Positions 1 to 8,093 are shown, numbered from the stretch's first letter. The stretch: DNA of 64,000 bases from Actinomyces oris (GCF_001937665.1 NZ_MSKL01000006.1:62001-126000); one strand, 5' to 3'. Notes: generated by a model not told the origin, from the sequence alone. Translations and numbers: made by a program.

Positions 1-778
1 CGCGATCGCCCTGCCCGCCGCGCAGGCTCACCTCCCACGCTCCCTCGGGCAGGGCGGTGTAGGCGTTGTCCGTCTGGACGGCCCCGACGAGCCGGCCCTC
101 GCGCCAGTCCCAGTCGGTGCCCTCCACGCTGCGCCGGCACGTGGGCGCCATGCGGTCGTCGACGTCGAGGACCTCGGCCGCCGGGATGGTCAGGACGCAG
201 TCGTCCAAGGGGACCGAGCGCGTGAGGTAGGGGTGGCAGGAGACGCCGTAGGGAGCGGGGGCGGGCTCGCCCTCGACCTCCGGCGCACCGGGGACCGGCC
301 AGGCGGGTCGGGCCGCGCCGACGTTGGTGGCGGTCACCGTGACGCTCAGTCCGCGCTCGGCGTCGAGCGCGAAGCAGGCACTGGCCTCCAGGCTCCAGGG
401 GTAGCCGTAGGAGGCCAGCAGGCTCAGTTCCAGGACGACCCGGCTGCGGGGGGCGCCGTCGTCGGGGCCGGAGGGGTCGTCGTCGGCGACCTGCCAGTCC
501 ATCCAGCCGGCCAGGCCGTGGAGGGCCGAGCCGCTGGCCGGTTCATTGCAGCCCACGAGGAACTCGGTGCCGACGTAGTCGTAGCGGGCGCCGGCGATGC
601 GGTTGGCCCACGGCAGCAGGGTCTTGCCCTGCCAGCCGGCGGGGAGCGTGGCCTCGGCGTCGAAGGGCATGATGAGGTCGCGCCCCTGGCGACGCAGGTG
701 GACGAGCATGGCTCCCGACGAGGCGATACGCGCTTCGTAGTCGCCGGCGACCAGGTCGATGAGTTCTCCGTTAATCAT
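1..778 (-). CDS. Aldose 1-epimerase family protein (partial, 3' end outside window)
   Basis: The reading frame opens at ATG 776-778 and runs off the left edge, so 259 residues are visible and the C-terminus is missing. It reads as a galactose-mutarotase-like fold: an N-terminal strand with SGAMLVHLRRQGRD, the sugar-binding LLPWANRIAG segment at about residues 54-63, ALHG with His87, and CHPYL with His182. Those two histidines match the conserved pair of the GalM family, which interconverts alpha and beta anomers of aldoses. The gene lies 90 bp downstream of the LacI-type regulator on the same strand and could be co-transcribed with it, fitting a sugar-uptake locus. The exact substrate cannot be read from sequence. 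Confidence 0.85.
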   Translation of the reverse strand, partial: MINGELIDLVAGDYEARIASSGAMLVHLRRQGRDLIMPFDAEATLPAGWQGKTLLPWANRIAGARYDYVGTEFLVGCNEPASGSALHGLAGWMDWQVADDDPSGPDDGAPRSRVVLELSLLASYGYPWSLEASACFALDAERGLSVTVTATNVGAARPAWPVPGAPEVEGEPAPAPYGVSCHPYLTRSVPLDDCVLTIPAAEVLDVDDRMAPTCRRSVEGTDWDWREGRLVGAVQTDNAYTALPEGAWEVSLRGGQGDR

Positions 779-868
779 GGTTGATCATGGCTCCTGTCCC
801 AGTGTGCGGGGCGCGAGCCCCTCGGTTGTGGCTTCCTCGGCGAGGTTCACCGTACGCCGCGCGCCGCA

Positions 869-1948
869 TCAGGCACGGGCCTTGTCCCGGCGTTCACGTG
901 GCGGGGCCGTTGTGTCGCGGACAACAAGCTCAGGGACCACCCGGTAGAGGCGCCCGCCCAGAGGCCGGTCCTCACCGGCCACCTCCGCCGGGATGTGGCC
1001 GTCCTGGTCCGGGTGCATCCGGGCCAGCAGCGCCCGCACCGCGACCTCGGCGATGAGGCCGGCATCCTGGCGCACCGTGGTCAGGGAGAAGGCCGAGGCC
1101 GCCGTGACCGGGATGCCGTCGTAGCCGGTGACGGCCAGATCCTCCGGCACCCGCACCCCCTGACGGCGCAGCTCCATGAGGGCCCCGACGGCGCAGTGGT
1201 CGTTGAAGCACAGGAGCGCCTCGGGGAGCTCACCGGTCTGGATGAGGTGGTGGACGGCCCTGGCCCCGCTGTCCTCATCGCCGCCCCCGGGAACCACCCG
1301 CGCGCCTCGCCCCAGGCCTCGCAGCTCCATGGCCTGGCCGAATCTCTCGATCCGTCGCCCTGCGGCAGTCTCCTGCCCACCGTCCACGTGGGTGATGCGG
1401 CGGCGCCCGGTGTCGACCAGATGATCGACGAGCAGCTGGATGCCGACGTCGTCACGGGAGTGGACCTCGTCGACGTCCCCCAGCTCGGTGCTGGTGCCGA
1501 TGAGGACCGTCGGGGTGCGGTCCCCGATGCAGGCCAGGGCGTCAACGGAGAGGTCGGGGTCGATGAGGATGAGGCCCTCGCAGCGCTGGAGCAGCAGCGA
1601 GCGCAGTCCGTCGGCCACATCACGGTGCGGGGTGGAGGTGGCCAGCACCAGCGCGTGATCCAGAGCGGAGGCCGCCTGGAAGAGCCCGTCCACAATGAGC
1701 CCCTGGTATGCCTGCCCGACGGCGAAGCTGGCGCCGATGAGCCCGGTGTGGCTGCGGCGCAGGAACTGGGCGCGCGGGTCCGCCTGGTAACCGAGATCGG
1801 CGGCGATGCGCAGGATCTCGCCACGGGTCTTCTCGGCGACACCGTCGGAGCCGTTGAGAGCCGCCGAGACGGTGGAGATGGAGCGGCCGGCGCGTTCGGC
1901 GACGGTCCTGATCGTGACTCGCCCACCTCGTCCTCGAGGTCCTTTCAC
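869..1948 (-). CDS. LacI-family transcriptional regulator of the adjacent sugar/inositol genes
   Basis: This is a LacI/GalR repressor of 359 aa. The N-terminal helix-turn-helix (about residues 11-35, VAERAGRSISTVSAALNG) is followed by the hinge and a periplasmic-binding-protein-like effector domain (GLIGASFAVGQAYQGL, LLVDHLVDTGRRRITHV, CFNDHCAVGALMELRRQG, VTGYDG). I chose GTG 1946-1948 because AAAGGGAG lies 8 nt upstream and the HTH then starts near residue 11; the frame stays open upstream to ATG 2038. It is divergent from the dehydrogenase gene and shares a 282-bp control region with it. That region holds palindromic boxes built from TTGTC/GACAA half-sites, so it probably represses the neighbouring operon. 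The inducer is unknown; an inositol or keto-inositol is a guess. Confidence 0.93.
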   Translation of the reverse strand: MKGPRGRGGRVTIRTVAERAGRSISTVSAALNGSDGVAEKTRGEILRIAADLGYQADPRAQFLRRSHTGLIGASFAVGQAYQGLIVDGLFQAASALDHALVLATSTPHRDVADGLRSLLLQRCEGLILIDPDLSVDALACIGDRTPTVLIGTSTELGDVDEVHSRDDVGIQLLVDHLVDTGRRRITHVDGGQETAAGRRIERFGQAMELRGLGRGARVVPGGGDEDSGARAVHHLIQTGELPEALLCFNDHCAVGALMELRRQGVRVPEDLAVTGYDGIPVTAASAFSLTTVRQDAGLIAEVAVRALLARMHPDQDGHIPAEVAGEDRPLGGRLYRVVPELVVRDTTAPPRERRDKARA

Positions 1949-2109
1949 GGCAGACGTCTCCCTTTCCACGCCGTTGTGCCTCACGAACCTGCATGATCCG
2001 CGGGATCCGGAGTCCATCCTTGGACACCAGTTGAGCACATCCTATCCGACAACACCGGTGAGCACGTAGGCCCTGCTCAGAGCAGGTCATCAGACCTCAC
2101 ACTCCCCTC

Positions 2110-2138
2110 TTGTCAGGACAAAGGTGCTCTGATATCTT
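2110..2138 (+). promoter_or_regulatory. Promoter 1 of the sugar/inositol locus with overlapping palindromic operator
   Basis: TTGTCA (2110-2115) and TATCTT (2133-2138) are separated by 17 bp, a good sigma70-type spacing. The -35 hexamer is embedded in the box CTTGTCAGGACAAAG (2109-2123), whose TTGTC and GACAA arms are inverted. The identical 15-mer recurs at 5223-5237 over another -35 element. A repressor bound here would block polymerase, and the divergent LacI protein is the obvious candidate. Confidence 0.72.
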
Positions 2139-2203
2139 CCTGTGACGTCATTAACGACGAGTGCTTCCCGGGTCTTCCGGACGCACTTCCACACACGCAG
2201 CAG

Positions 2204-2219
2204 CCGACAATGTTGTCGG
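2204..2219. promoter_or_regulatory. Second palindrome, possible auxiliary operator in the 5' leader
   Basis: CCGACAATGTTGTCGG has perfect 7-bp arms around TG. It uses the same GACAA/TTGTC half-sites as the promoter box but in the opposite order. It sits in the transcribed leader, 11 nt before the chosen start of the dehydrogenase gene. It may be a second repressor site or an RNA hairpin near the ribosome binding site. Confidence 0.45.
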
Positions 2220-2230
2220 GAAGGACCGTT

Positions 2231-3427
2231 ATGGCCAATAAGTCAATACTGGGCATCGGAGTCATCTCCTTGGGCTGGATGGGACGGCTTCACTCCCGCA
2301 GCTACCGCGCCATCACCGAACGCTTCCCCGAGCTGGGGGTGACTCCACGGCTGGTCGCCGCCGCGGACCCGGTGGACGAGGTGCGCCAGGAGGCGGTGGA
2401 CAACCTGGGCTTCGAGCGGGCCTACGCCGACTACCGAGATCTGCTGGCCGACCCCGAGGTGGAGGCCGTCTCCATCTGCGCCCCCAACTTCCTCCACCAC
2501 GAGATGGCCCTGGCGGCCGTTGAGGCCGGCAAGCCCTTCTGGATCGAGAAGCCCATGGGGGTCAGCGCCGAACAGTCCCGGGAGATCGCCCAGGCCGCCG
2601 AGAAGGCGGGGCTGATGACGGCCGTCGGCTTCAACTACCGTCACACCCCGGCCATTGAGTACCTGCGCTCCCTGGTGCGCGGCGGCGAGCTGGGGCGGAT
2701 CACGAACGTGCGCGTGTGGTTCATCGCCGACTACAACTCCTCCCCCATGGGCCCACTGACCTGGCGAGCCTCGAAGGAGAAGGCCGGGGCCGGCGTCGTG
2801 CCCGACCTCATGAGCCACGGGGCAGACCTGGCCCAGTACATCGTGGGTCGCATCGCCTCGGTCACCGCGGTCACCGACACCTTCATCACTGAGCGCCCCA
2901 TCCCCACCAAGATGGGCATCGGCCACTCGGGCTTCGAGATCGGTGACGAGGTGGGCCCGGTGGAGAACGAGGACTACGTCTCCATGCTCGTGCGCTTCGA
3001 GAACGGCACCGTGGGAACCATGGAGTCCTCCCGCGTCAGCGTGGGACCGCGCGCCGAGTACGTCGTCGAGGTCTACGGCACGAAGGGCTCGGCCCGCTGG
3101 AACTTCGAGCGCCTCAATGAGCTGGAGATCTGCCCCGTGCTCGACGGCGGCGCCTCCCACGGCTACACCCGAGCCATGGCCGGCCCCCAGTGGGGCCAGT
3201 GGCAGCGCTTCCAGCCCGCCATCGGCACCTCCATGGGCTTTGACGACATGAAGGCCATCGAGGCCGCGCAGTTCATCGAGTCCATCGTCACCGGCAAGCA
3301 GGTAGCCCCCTCGACCGCCGACGCCTGGTGCGCCGCGGAGGTCGACGAAGCCGTCGTCGCCTCAGCGGCCGACGGCCAGTGGCACGAGGTCCCCCGCGTC
3401 GAGGGGCGCACCACCTTCGACGCCTGA
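2231..3427 (+). CDS. Gfo/Idh/MocA-family oxidoreductase (inositol/sugar dehydrogenase-like)
   Basis: This is an NAD(P)-dependent dehydrogenase of 398 aa. ATG 2231 is preferred over ATG 2210 because GGAAGGA lies about 6 nt upstream and the Rossmann segment then starts near residue 7. An N-terminal nucleotide-binding fold (GIGVISLGWMG) is followed by the family motif EKP at residues 106-108, which holds the catalytic lysine, and then by the C-terminal sheet domain. DLMSHGAD at 192-199 supplies the Asp/His pair of the active site. Family members oxidise or reduce the hydroxyl/keto group of sugars and cyclitols. With an IolE-type dehydratase and a sugar porter close by, an inositol dehydrogenase role is plausible but not proven. 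It leads the operon that includes the symporter 97 nt downstream. Confidence 0.92.
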   Translation: MANKSILGIGVISLGWMGRLHSRSYRAITERFPELGVTPRLVAAADPVDEVRQEAVDNLGFERAYADYRDLLADPEVEAVSICAPNFLHHEMALAAVEAGKPFWIEKPMGVSAEQSREIAQAAEKAGLMTAVGFNYRHTPAIEYLRSLVRGGELGRITNVRVWFIADYNSSPMGPLTWRASKEKAGAGVVPDLMSHGADLAQYIVGRIASVTAVTDTFITERPIPTKMGIGHSGFEIGDEVGPVENEDYVSMLVRFENGTVGTMESSRVSVGPRAEYVVEVYGTKGSARWNFERLNELEICPVLDGGASHGYTRAMAGPQWGQWQRFQPAIGTSMGFDDMKAIEAAQFIESIVTGKQVAPSTADAWCAAEVDEAVVASAADGQWHEVPRVEGRTTFDA

Positions 3428-3524
3428 ACCGCGCCGAGCCGCACCTTTCTCTTCACTCCACCATCACCCACCATCACAACGACCCCTGCGGCACTGTCGC
3501 CGCAGGACTGAGAGGAGACCCCCT

Positions 3525-5180
3525 ATGTCTCAGGGAGTCACGACGTCCCTGCGTGGACTCACCAGGGAAGAGCTCAACAAGGCGGTGGCAGAGACGCCGC
3601 CTTCGGGCAAGCACCGCGGCGTCGTCGCCATCGCCGCCGTGGCCACACTCGGCTCACTGCTCTTCGGCTACGACACCGGCGTCATCTCCGGTGCCCTGCC
3701 GTACATGTACATGCCCTTCGACGCCAAGGGCCTCCAGCTGACCTCCTTCGAGGAGGGCGCCATCGGCGGCACCCTGCTGGTCGGCGCGGCGCTGGGCGCG
3801 CTGCTGGGCGGTCTCATGTCGGACCGCTGGGGCCGGCGCCACAACATCACCGTCCTGGCCTTCCTGTTCTTCGCCGGCGCGATCGGTACCACCGTCGCCC
3901 CCAACGTCTGGGTCATGTACCCCTTCCGCGTCGTCCTGGGCTTCGCCGTCGGAGCCGCTTCTGCGACGGTCCCCGTCTACCTGGCGGAGACGGCACCCAA
4001 ACGCATCCGTGGCTCCATCGTGGCCATCGACCAGCTCATGATCGTCACCGGCCAGCTGCTCGCCTTCTCGATGAACGCCATCATCAACTCCCTCCAGGGC
4101 GGCCCGAGGATCACCATCGCCGAGGACCCCAGCGGGCACTTCGCCCCGGGCCACTACGTCTTCGACGAGATCGCCAAGCTCCAGGCCTCCAAGGGCGGCC
4201 CGATGGGCGCGGACGAGTACCACGCCTTCCTCGACCAGCTCACCATCAGCGCCGGTAACGGCGAGGCCTGGCGCTACATGCTGGTCCTGTGCTCCATCCC
4301 GGCCGTGGCCCTGTGGATCGGCATCCGCCTCATGCCCGAGTCCTCTCGCTGGTACCTGGCCAAGGAGCGCCTCTACGACGCCATCGGCTCCCTCAAGCGC
4401 GTGCGCGTCCCGGAGAAGGACGGCTCCATCGAGGACGAGATCATGGAGATGGTCGAGGCCCGCCAGCACGAGAAGGAAGAGGAGTCCCAGCGCAAGGGCT
4501 TCAGCCACGTCATAGCCACGCCCTGGCTGCGCAAGCTGCTGCTGGTCGGCATCTTCCTGGCCGTGGTCAACCAGACCACCGGCGTCAACACCGTCATGTA
4601 CTACGCCCCCAAGGTGCTGGAGTACGCCGGCATGTCCACCTCGGCATCCATCACCGCACAGGTGGCCAACGGCGTCATGTCGGTCATCGGCTCCGCCATC
4701 GGTATCTGGCTCATCCTGAAGTTCCGGCGCCGCCAGGTGCTCATCGGTGACGTCATCGGCGTGGGCGTCACACTGCTGGGCATCGCGGCGACCTTCCAGT
4801 TCTTCATCGCCCCGCACATGGCCAGCCACACCGCTCCGCCCACCTGGGCCGCCTACCTCATCCTGGGACTCATGTCCGTCTTCATGCTCATCGTGCAGTC
4901 CTCCAACGGCACGATCGTGTGGACGATGATGGGTGAGATCTTCCCGGCCAACGTCCGCGGCATCATGAACGGCACGGCGATCTTCTGCATGTGGACCGCC
5001 AACGCCATCATCACCTGGACCTTCCCGCCCATGATGGAGACGCTGGGTGGCGGCATCACCTACACCATCTACGGCGTGCTCAACCTGGTCGTCGCCGTCA
5101 TCCTGTTCAAGATCATGCCGGAGACCAAGGACAAGTCCCTGGAGGAGATCGAGGTCGAGATGGAGAAGCTCTACTCCTGA
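3525..5180 (+). CDS. MFS sugar/proton symporter, myo-inositol transporter-like
   Basis: This is a sugar-porter (MFS 2.A.1.1) protein of 551 aa with about 12 membrane helices. The family signatures are all present: GYDTGVISGALPY in TM1, DRWGRRHN after TM2, PVYLAETAPKRIRGS at TM4-5, PESSRWYLAKER after TM6, NQTTGVNTVMYYAPK in TM7, and PETKDKSLEEIE at the C-terminus. The start has AGAGGAG 8 nt upstream. A soluble insert of about 50 residues (roughly 190-245) sits in the TM5-TM6 loop, which is short in most relatives. It lies 97 nt after the dehydrogenase and probably shares promoter 1. The likely substrate is myo-inositol or a related cyclitol or hexose, judged from context. Confidence 0.92.
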   Translation: MSQGVTTSLRGLTREELNKAVAETPPSGKHRGVVAIAAVATLGSLLFGYDTGVISGALPYMYMPFDAKGLQLTSFEEGAIGGTLLVGAALGALLGGLMSDRWGRRHNITVLAFLFFAGAIGTTVAPNVWVMYPFRVVLGFAVGAASATVPVYLAETAPKRIRGSIVAIDQLMIVTGQLLAFSMNAIINSLQGGPRITIAEDPSGHFAPGHYVFDEIAKLQASKGGPMGADEYHAFLDQLTISAGNGEAWRYMLVLCSIPAVALWIGIRLMPESSRWYLAKERLYDAIGSLKRVRVPEKDGSIEDEIMEMVEARQHEKEEESQRKGFSHVIATPWLRKLLLVGIFLAVVNQTTGVNTVMYYAPKVLEYAGMSTSASITAQVANGVMSVIGSAIGIWLILKFRRRQVLIGDVIGVGVTLLGIAATFQFFIAPHMASHTAPPTWAAYLILGLMSVFMLIVQSSNGTIVWTMMGEIFPANVRGIMNGTAIFCMWTANAIITWTFPPMMETLGGGITYTIYGVLNLVVAVILFKIMPETKDKSLEEIEVEMEKLYS

Positions 5181-5223
5181 CCCCGCCCCAGCACACGCGC
5201 TCCCGGGAGGACCCGAAAAGGGC

Positions 5224-5252
5224 TTGTCAGGACAAAGTCCTGTTGCTAGGTT
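5224..5252 (+). promoter_or_regulatory. Promoter 2 of the sugar/inositol locus, same operator box
   Basis: TTGTCA (5224-5229) and TAGGTT (5247-5252) are spaced by 17 bp. The -35 lies in CTTGTCAGGACAAAG (5223-5237), identical to the box at 2109-2123. It also overlaps a longer palindrome, CAGGACAAAGTCCTG (5229-5243). It would drive the IolE-type gene separately but under the same control. Confidence 0.72.
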
Positions 5253-5410
5253 CGAGGCACGGGCCCACCGCCCGGCACCGACGCCGGCCCCTCCTCCCGG
5301 GAGCGCACCATTGGCGGACATGAGCCGACGGCGCACCAGCCACCCGCGCATCACCGCCACCCAACCACTCACCACCGCCATCACCACACGAGCGAGAACA
5401 CGGAGCAACG

Positions 5411-6337
5411 ATGTCCTTCACCCTCGACCCTGCAACCGCCATCTCCGACCCCCACGGCATCTCCTGGGGCATGCACCCGATCACCTGGCGCAATGACGAT
5501 ATCCCCGAGGTCGGCGCCTTCAACACCCTGGAGGACATGCTCCTCGACCTGGCCGACACCGGCTATGCGGGCACCGAGTGCGCCGGCTTCTTCCCGCCCA
5601 AGGAGGAGGTCAAGGCCTCCGCCGAGGCCCGCGGCATCAAGATCGTCGCCCAGTGGTTCTCCTCCTTCATCCTGCGCGACGGCGTCGAGGCCGTCATCCC
5701 CGACTTCGAGGCCACCTGCGCCTACCTGGAGTACCTGGGAGCCACCCGCGTCGTCGTCTCCGAGCAGACCGGCTCGGTCCAGGGCATCCGCGACGTCTGC
5801 ATCTTCACCAACAAGCCGGTGCTCACCGAGGAGCAGTGGCCGGTCCTGGCTGAGGGCCTCAACCGCCTGGGCGACGTCGCCCACGCCCACGGCCTCGAGC
5901 TCGTCTACCACCACCACCTGGGCACGGTCATCCAGACCAAGGAGGAGACCATCCGCCTCATGGAGCTGACCGACCCGGCCAAGGTCTCCCTCCTGTTCGA
6001 CACCGGCCACGCCTACGTGGGCGACGGCGACGTCATGGGCCTGTTGGAGGCCACCATCGACCGCGTCAAGCACGTCCACTTCAAGGACGTGCGCCCCGAG
6101 AAGATGGCGGAGTCCAAGGCCGCCGAGCGCTCCTTCCTCGACTCCTTCCTAGCCGGCATGTTCACCGTCCCCGGAGACGGCACGATCGACTTCACCGTCC
6201 CCTACAAGTTCCTCGTGGACCACAGCTACTCCGAGTGGATCCTGGTGGAGGCCGAGCAGGACCCGGCCATCGCCAACCCCCTGGAGTACGCCCGTAAGGC
6301 ACGAGCCTACCTTGAGGGAACCCTCTTCAAGGCCTGA
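5411..6337 (+). CDS. iolE: Myo-inosose-2 dehydratase (IolE-type sugar isomerase/dehydratase)
   Basis: This is an AP-endonuclease-2 type TIM barrel of 308 aa, the usual IolE length. Segments match the IolE pattern: GMHPITWRNDD at the N-terminus, the metal-ligand region YHHHLGTVIQT, LLFDTGHAYVGDGD, VKHVHFKDVR, MFTVPGDGTIDF and VEAEQDPAIANPLEYA near the C-terminus. IolE removes water from 2-keto-myo-inositol in inositol catabolism. The start has CGGAG 5 nt upstream. It has its own promoter about 160 bp upstream and ends 62 bp before a strong terminator. iolA, B, C and D are not in this window, so either the rest of the pathway is elsewhere or the enzyme serves another keto-cyclitol. Confidence 0.88.
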   Translation: MSFTLDPATAISDPHGISWGMHPITWRNDDIPEVGAFNTLEDMLLDLADTGYAGTECAGFFPPKEEVKASAEARGIKIVAQWFSSFILRDGVEAVIPDFEATCAYLEYLGATRVVVSEQTGSVQGIRDVCIFTNKPVLTEEQWPVLAEGLNRLGDVAHAHGLELVYHHHLGTVIQTKEETIRLMELTDPAKVSLLFDTGHAYVGDGDVMGLLEATIDRVKHVHFKDVRPEKMAESKAAERSFLDSFLAGMFTVPGDGTIDFTVPYKFLVDHSYSEWILVEAEQDPAIANPLEYARKARAYLEGTLFKA

Positions 6338-6399
6338 GACGTCACGGGGTTCGCACGGACTCCCCCTCCGGGCGAGCCCCACCGGCTGACGCCTCACCT

Positions 6400-6433
6400 C
6401 GACGCTCCCGACCAGTGATGGTCGGGAGCGTCG
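6400..6433 (+). terminator. Rho-independent-like terminator after iolE
   Basis: A perfect 15-bp stem (6400-6414 with 6419-6433) closes a GTGA loop and is followed by TCGTT. It lies 62 bp downstream of the iolE stop and separates the sugar locus from the small membrane protein genes. The T-tract is short, as is common in high-GC genomes. Confidence 0.85.
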
Positions 6434-6506
6434 TCGTTCCCAGGCGGCCCGAGGACGTCGACCAGAGCGATCGGCCCACCCCGCTGGGGCCCGACGACCG
6501 TCACCC

Positions 6507-6536
6507 TTCACACGGGACCGGCGACAGTCATACTGT
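6507..6536 (+). promoter_or_regulatory. Putative promoter of the 157-aa membrane protein gene
   Basis: TTCACA (6507-6512) and TACTGT (6531-6536) are spaced by 18 bp, 45 bp before the start codon and just after the preceding terminator. This rests on hexamer matches and position only. Confidence 0.4.
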
Positions 6537-6580
6537 AGAAGGAAGGTTCTTCATCGCGATGACGCACGGGAAAGGAGAGC

Positions 6581-7054
6581 ATGCCTTCTACAGAGGCATC
6601 GGGAACGGTTCAGGGGTTCTTCTCCGACGTCCGCCGCTGGGAGCGCGAGAATCCCCGCCTCACCTGGAGCGACGGTCTGCTGGTCGCCTACTGCGTCCTC
6701 TTCTGGGTCATCGCGGGCCAGGGGATGCTTGCGAAACTGCTCGAGGGCGACTCGCCCGTCTCGAGCGCACTTGTCTGCGGCATTACCGGGATCACGGCCT
6801 GGGCGGCTCTGCCCCCGCTGCAGCTCATCACCCCCTGGCCGGCTGCCAGACGGGCGCTACGAGCCGCAGTCTCAATCCTCTCGCTCGGCGCAGGAGCAGC
6901 GGCTCTCGGCCTGCTTCACGGGATCGGGCTGGCGACCCAGCACACTACTCTTTGGGACTACCTGCTCAGCGCGACCCTCCCCGCGACAGCACTCATCTTC
7001 CTGGGCATCTCCGGGATCGCCGCACTGCTGCGCACCGCTGCGACACCCCGGTGA
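6581..7054 (+). CDS. Hypothetical membrane protein, 157 aa
   Basis: I do not recognise the family. ATG 6581 has AAAGGAGA 4 nt upstream, a strong ribosome binding site. The first 30 residues are polar. They are followed by hydrophobic segments near residues 31-50 (LLVAYCVLFWVIAGQGML), 60-82, 92-115 and 127-150, so about four membrane helices are likely. It is bounded by a promoter-like site upstream and a hairpin downstream, which suggests a single-gene unit. No catalytic motif is visible. Confidence 0.75.
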   Translation: MPSTEASGTVQGFFSDVRRWERENPRLTWSDGLLVAYCVLFWVIAGQGMLAKLLEGDSPVSSALVCGITGITAWAALPPLQLITPWPAARRALRAAVSILSLGAGAAALGLLHGIGLATQHTTLWDYLLSATLPATALIFLGISGIAALLRTAATPR

Positions 7055-7083
7055 CGGAGCCCCAGCGGACCTCACGCCGGCCA

Positions 7084-7128
7084 CCGTCGACGGCGAGGCC
7101 CCCTCCCATCGGGCATCGCCGTCGACGG
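7084..7128 (+). terminator. Hairpin terminator after the 157-aa membrane protein gene
   Basis: Thirteen-base arms (7084-7096 with 7116-7128) pair perfectly around a 19-nt loop. Each arm contains the self-complementary CCGTCGACGG. It starts 29 bp after the stop codon. Confidence 0.7.
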
Positions 7129-7138
7129 GCATGTATTA

Positions 7139-7157
7139 GTCTGGACAAAGTTCAGAC
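7139..7157. promoter_or_regulatory. Imperfect palindrome upstream of the TSUP gene
   Basis: GTCTGGACAAAGTTCAGAC has 5-bp perfect outer arms and a GGACAAAGT core shared with the box at 5231-5238. It lies 34 bp before the TSUP start. It could be an operator of the same or a related regulator. The match is short, so this is tentative. Confidence 0.35.
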
Positions 7158-7191
7158 CACACCCCGACTCTTCTCATCGCTGAGAGGTCCC

Positions 7192-7965
7192 GTGCTCCCC
7201 ACCTTGACCGCAACCGCCTGGATCCTGCTCGCGGTCGTGGCGGCCCTGTGCGGCATCGCCAAGACCGCCCTGCCCGGAGCGGCCACCATCGCCGTGGCCC
7301 TGTACACCGCGGCACTGCCGGCCAAGGAGTCCACTGGCGCCATCCTGCTCATGCTCATGACCGGCGACCTGCTGGCCGTGTGGAGCTATCGCGGCGACGC
7401 GGACTTCCGCATGCTGCGCAGGCTCGTCCCCGCGGTCCTGACCGGCGTCGGAGCCGGCGCCCTGTTCCTGCATCTGGCCTCCAACGACTCCACTCGCCGC
7501 CTCATCGGCGCCATCCTGCTGATCCTGGTCGTCGTCACACTGTTCCAGCGCCGCTCGGCCGCCAGGAACAGGCCCGACGACGCATCCGAGGCGGCACGTC
7601 CGGCCCCGGCCGCCAGCCGCCTCGCCCGCCTGGTCTATGGCAGCCTGGCCGGCTTCACCACGATGGTCGCCAACGCCGGAGGACCGGTGACGTCCATGTA
7701 CTTCCTCGCCTGCCGCTACCCGGTCAAGGCCTTCCTGGGGACGACGGCCTGGTTCTTCTTCCTGGTCAACCTCGTCAAGCTGCCCTTCTCCGTCTCAGCC
7801 GGACTGGTCAACCCCACGACCCTGTCACTGGCAGTGATCGCAGCCCCGGTCGTCATCGCCTCAGCCCTGGCCGGTCGCCGCCTTGCCGAGCGCATGGATC
7901 AGAGGGTCTTCGAGCCGATCATCGTCGTGCTGACCATCATCTCCGCGCTGCCTCTGCTGAGCTAG
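7192..7965 (+). CDS. Sulfite exporter TauE/SafE (TSUP) family membrane protein
   Basis: This is a TSUP-family permease of 257 aa. The chosen GTG 7192 has GAGAGG 4 nt upstream and puts the first helix (ILLAVVAALCGIAKTALPG) near residue 9; the frame stays open far upstream. Two half repeats are visible: GIAKTALPGAATIAVAL in the first and GFTTMVANAGGPVTSMYF in the second. About eight membrane helices with a short charged loop (QRRSAARNRPDDASEAA) separate the halves. The family exports small organic or sulfur-containing anions such as sulfite, sulfoacetate or thiosulfate; the substrate here is unknown. A 7-bp palindrome at 7966-7982 directly follows the stop and may be its terminator. Confidence 0.88.
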   Translation: MLPTLTATAWILLAVVAALCGIAKTALPGAATIAVALYTAALPAKESTGAILLMLMTGDLLAVWSYRGDADFRMLRRLVPAVLTGVGAGALFLHLASNDSTRRLIGAILLILVVVTLFQRRSAARNRPDDASEAARPAPAASRLARLVYGSLAGFTTMVANAGGPVTSMYFLACRYPVKAFLGTTAWFFFLVNLVKLPFSVSAGLVNPTTLSLAVIAAPVVIASALAGRRLAERMDQRVFEPIIVVLTIISALPLLS

Positions 7966-8093
7966 CCCGGACCAAGTCCGGGACGCGACTCGATGAGCAG
8001 TTATTTCTCCGGTCTACAAATCAGGGCGCTACCTGCGGTTATTTCCCTCAAACATGCCTGTCTGACATCACATCCCTCGCTCACAACGGAGCG

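Noticed and set aside
233-784. Open frame of 183 codons on the plus strand
   Set aside because: It is antisense to the aldose 1-epimerase, whose catalytic motifs are clear; the plus frame gives only repetitive Gly/Ala/Val sequence typical of high-GC shadows.
3654-5408. 584-codon minus-strand frame opposite the MFS porter
   Set aside because: Low-complexity Gly/Asp/His/Val-rich product with no motif; the plus-strand porter has all family signatures.
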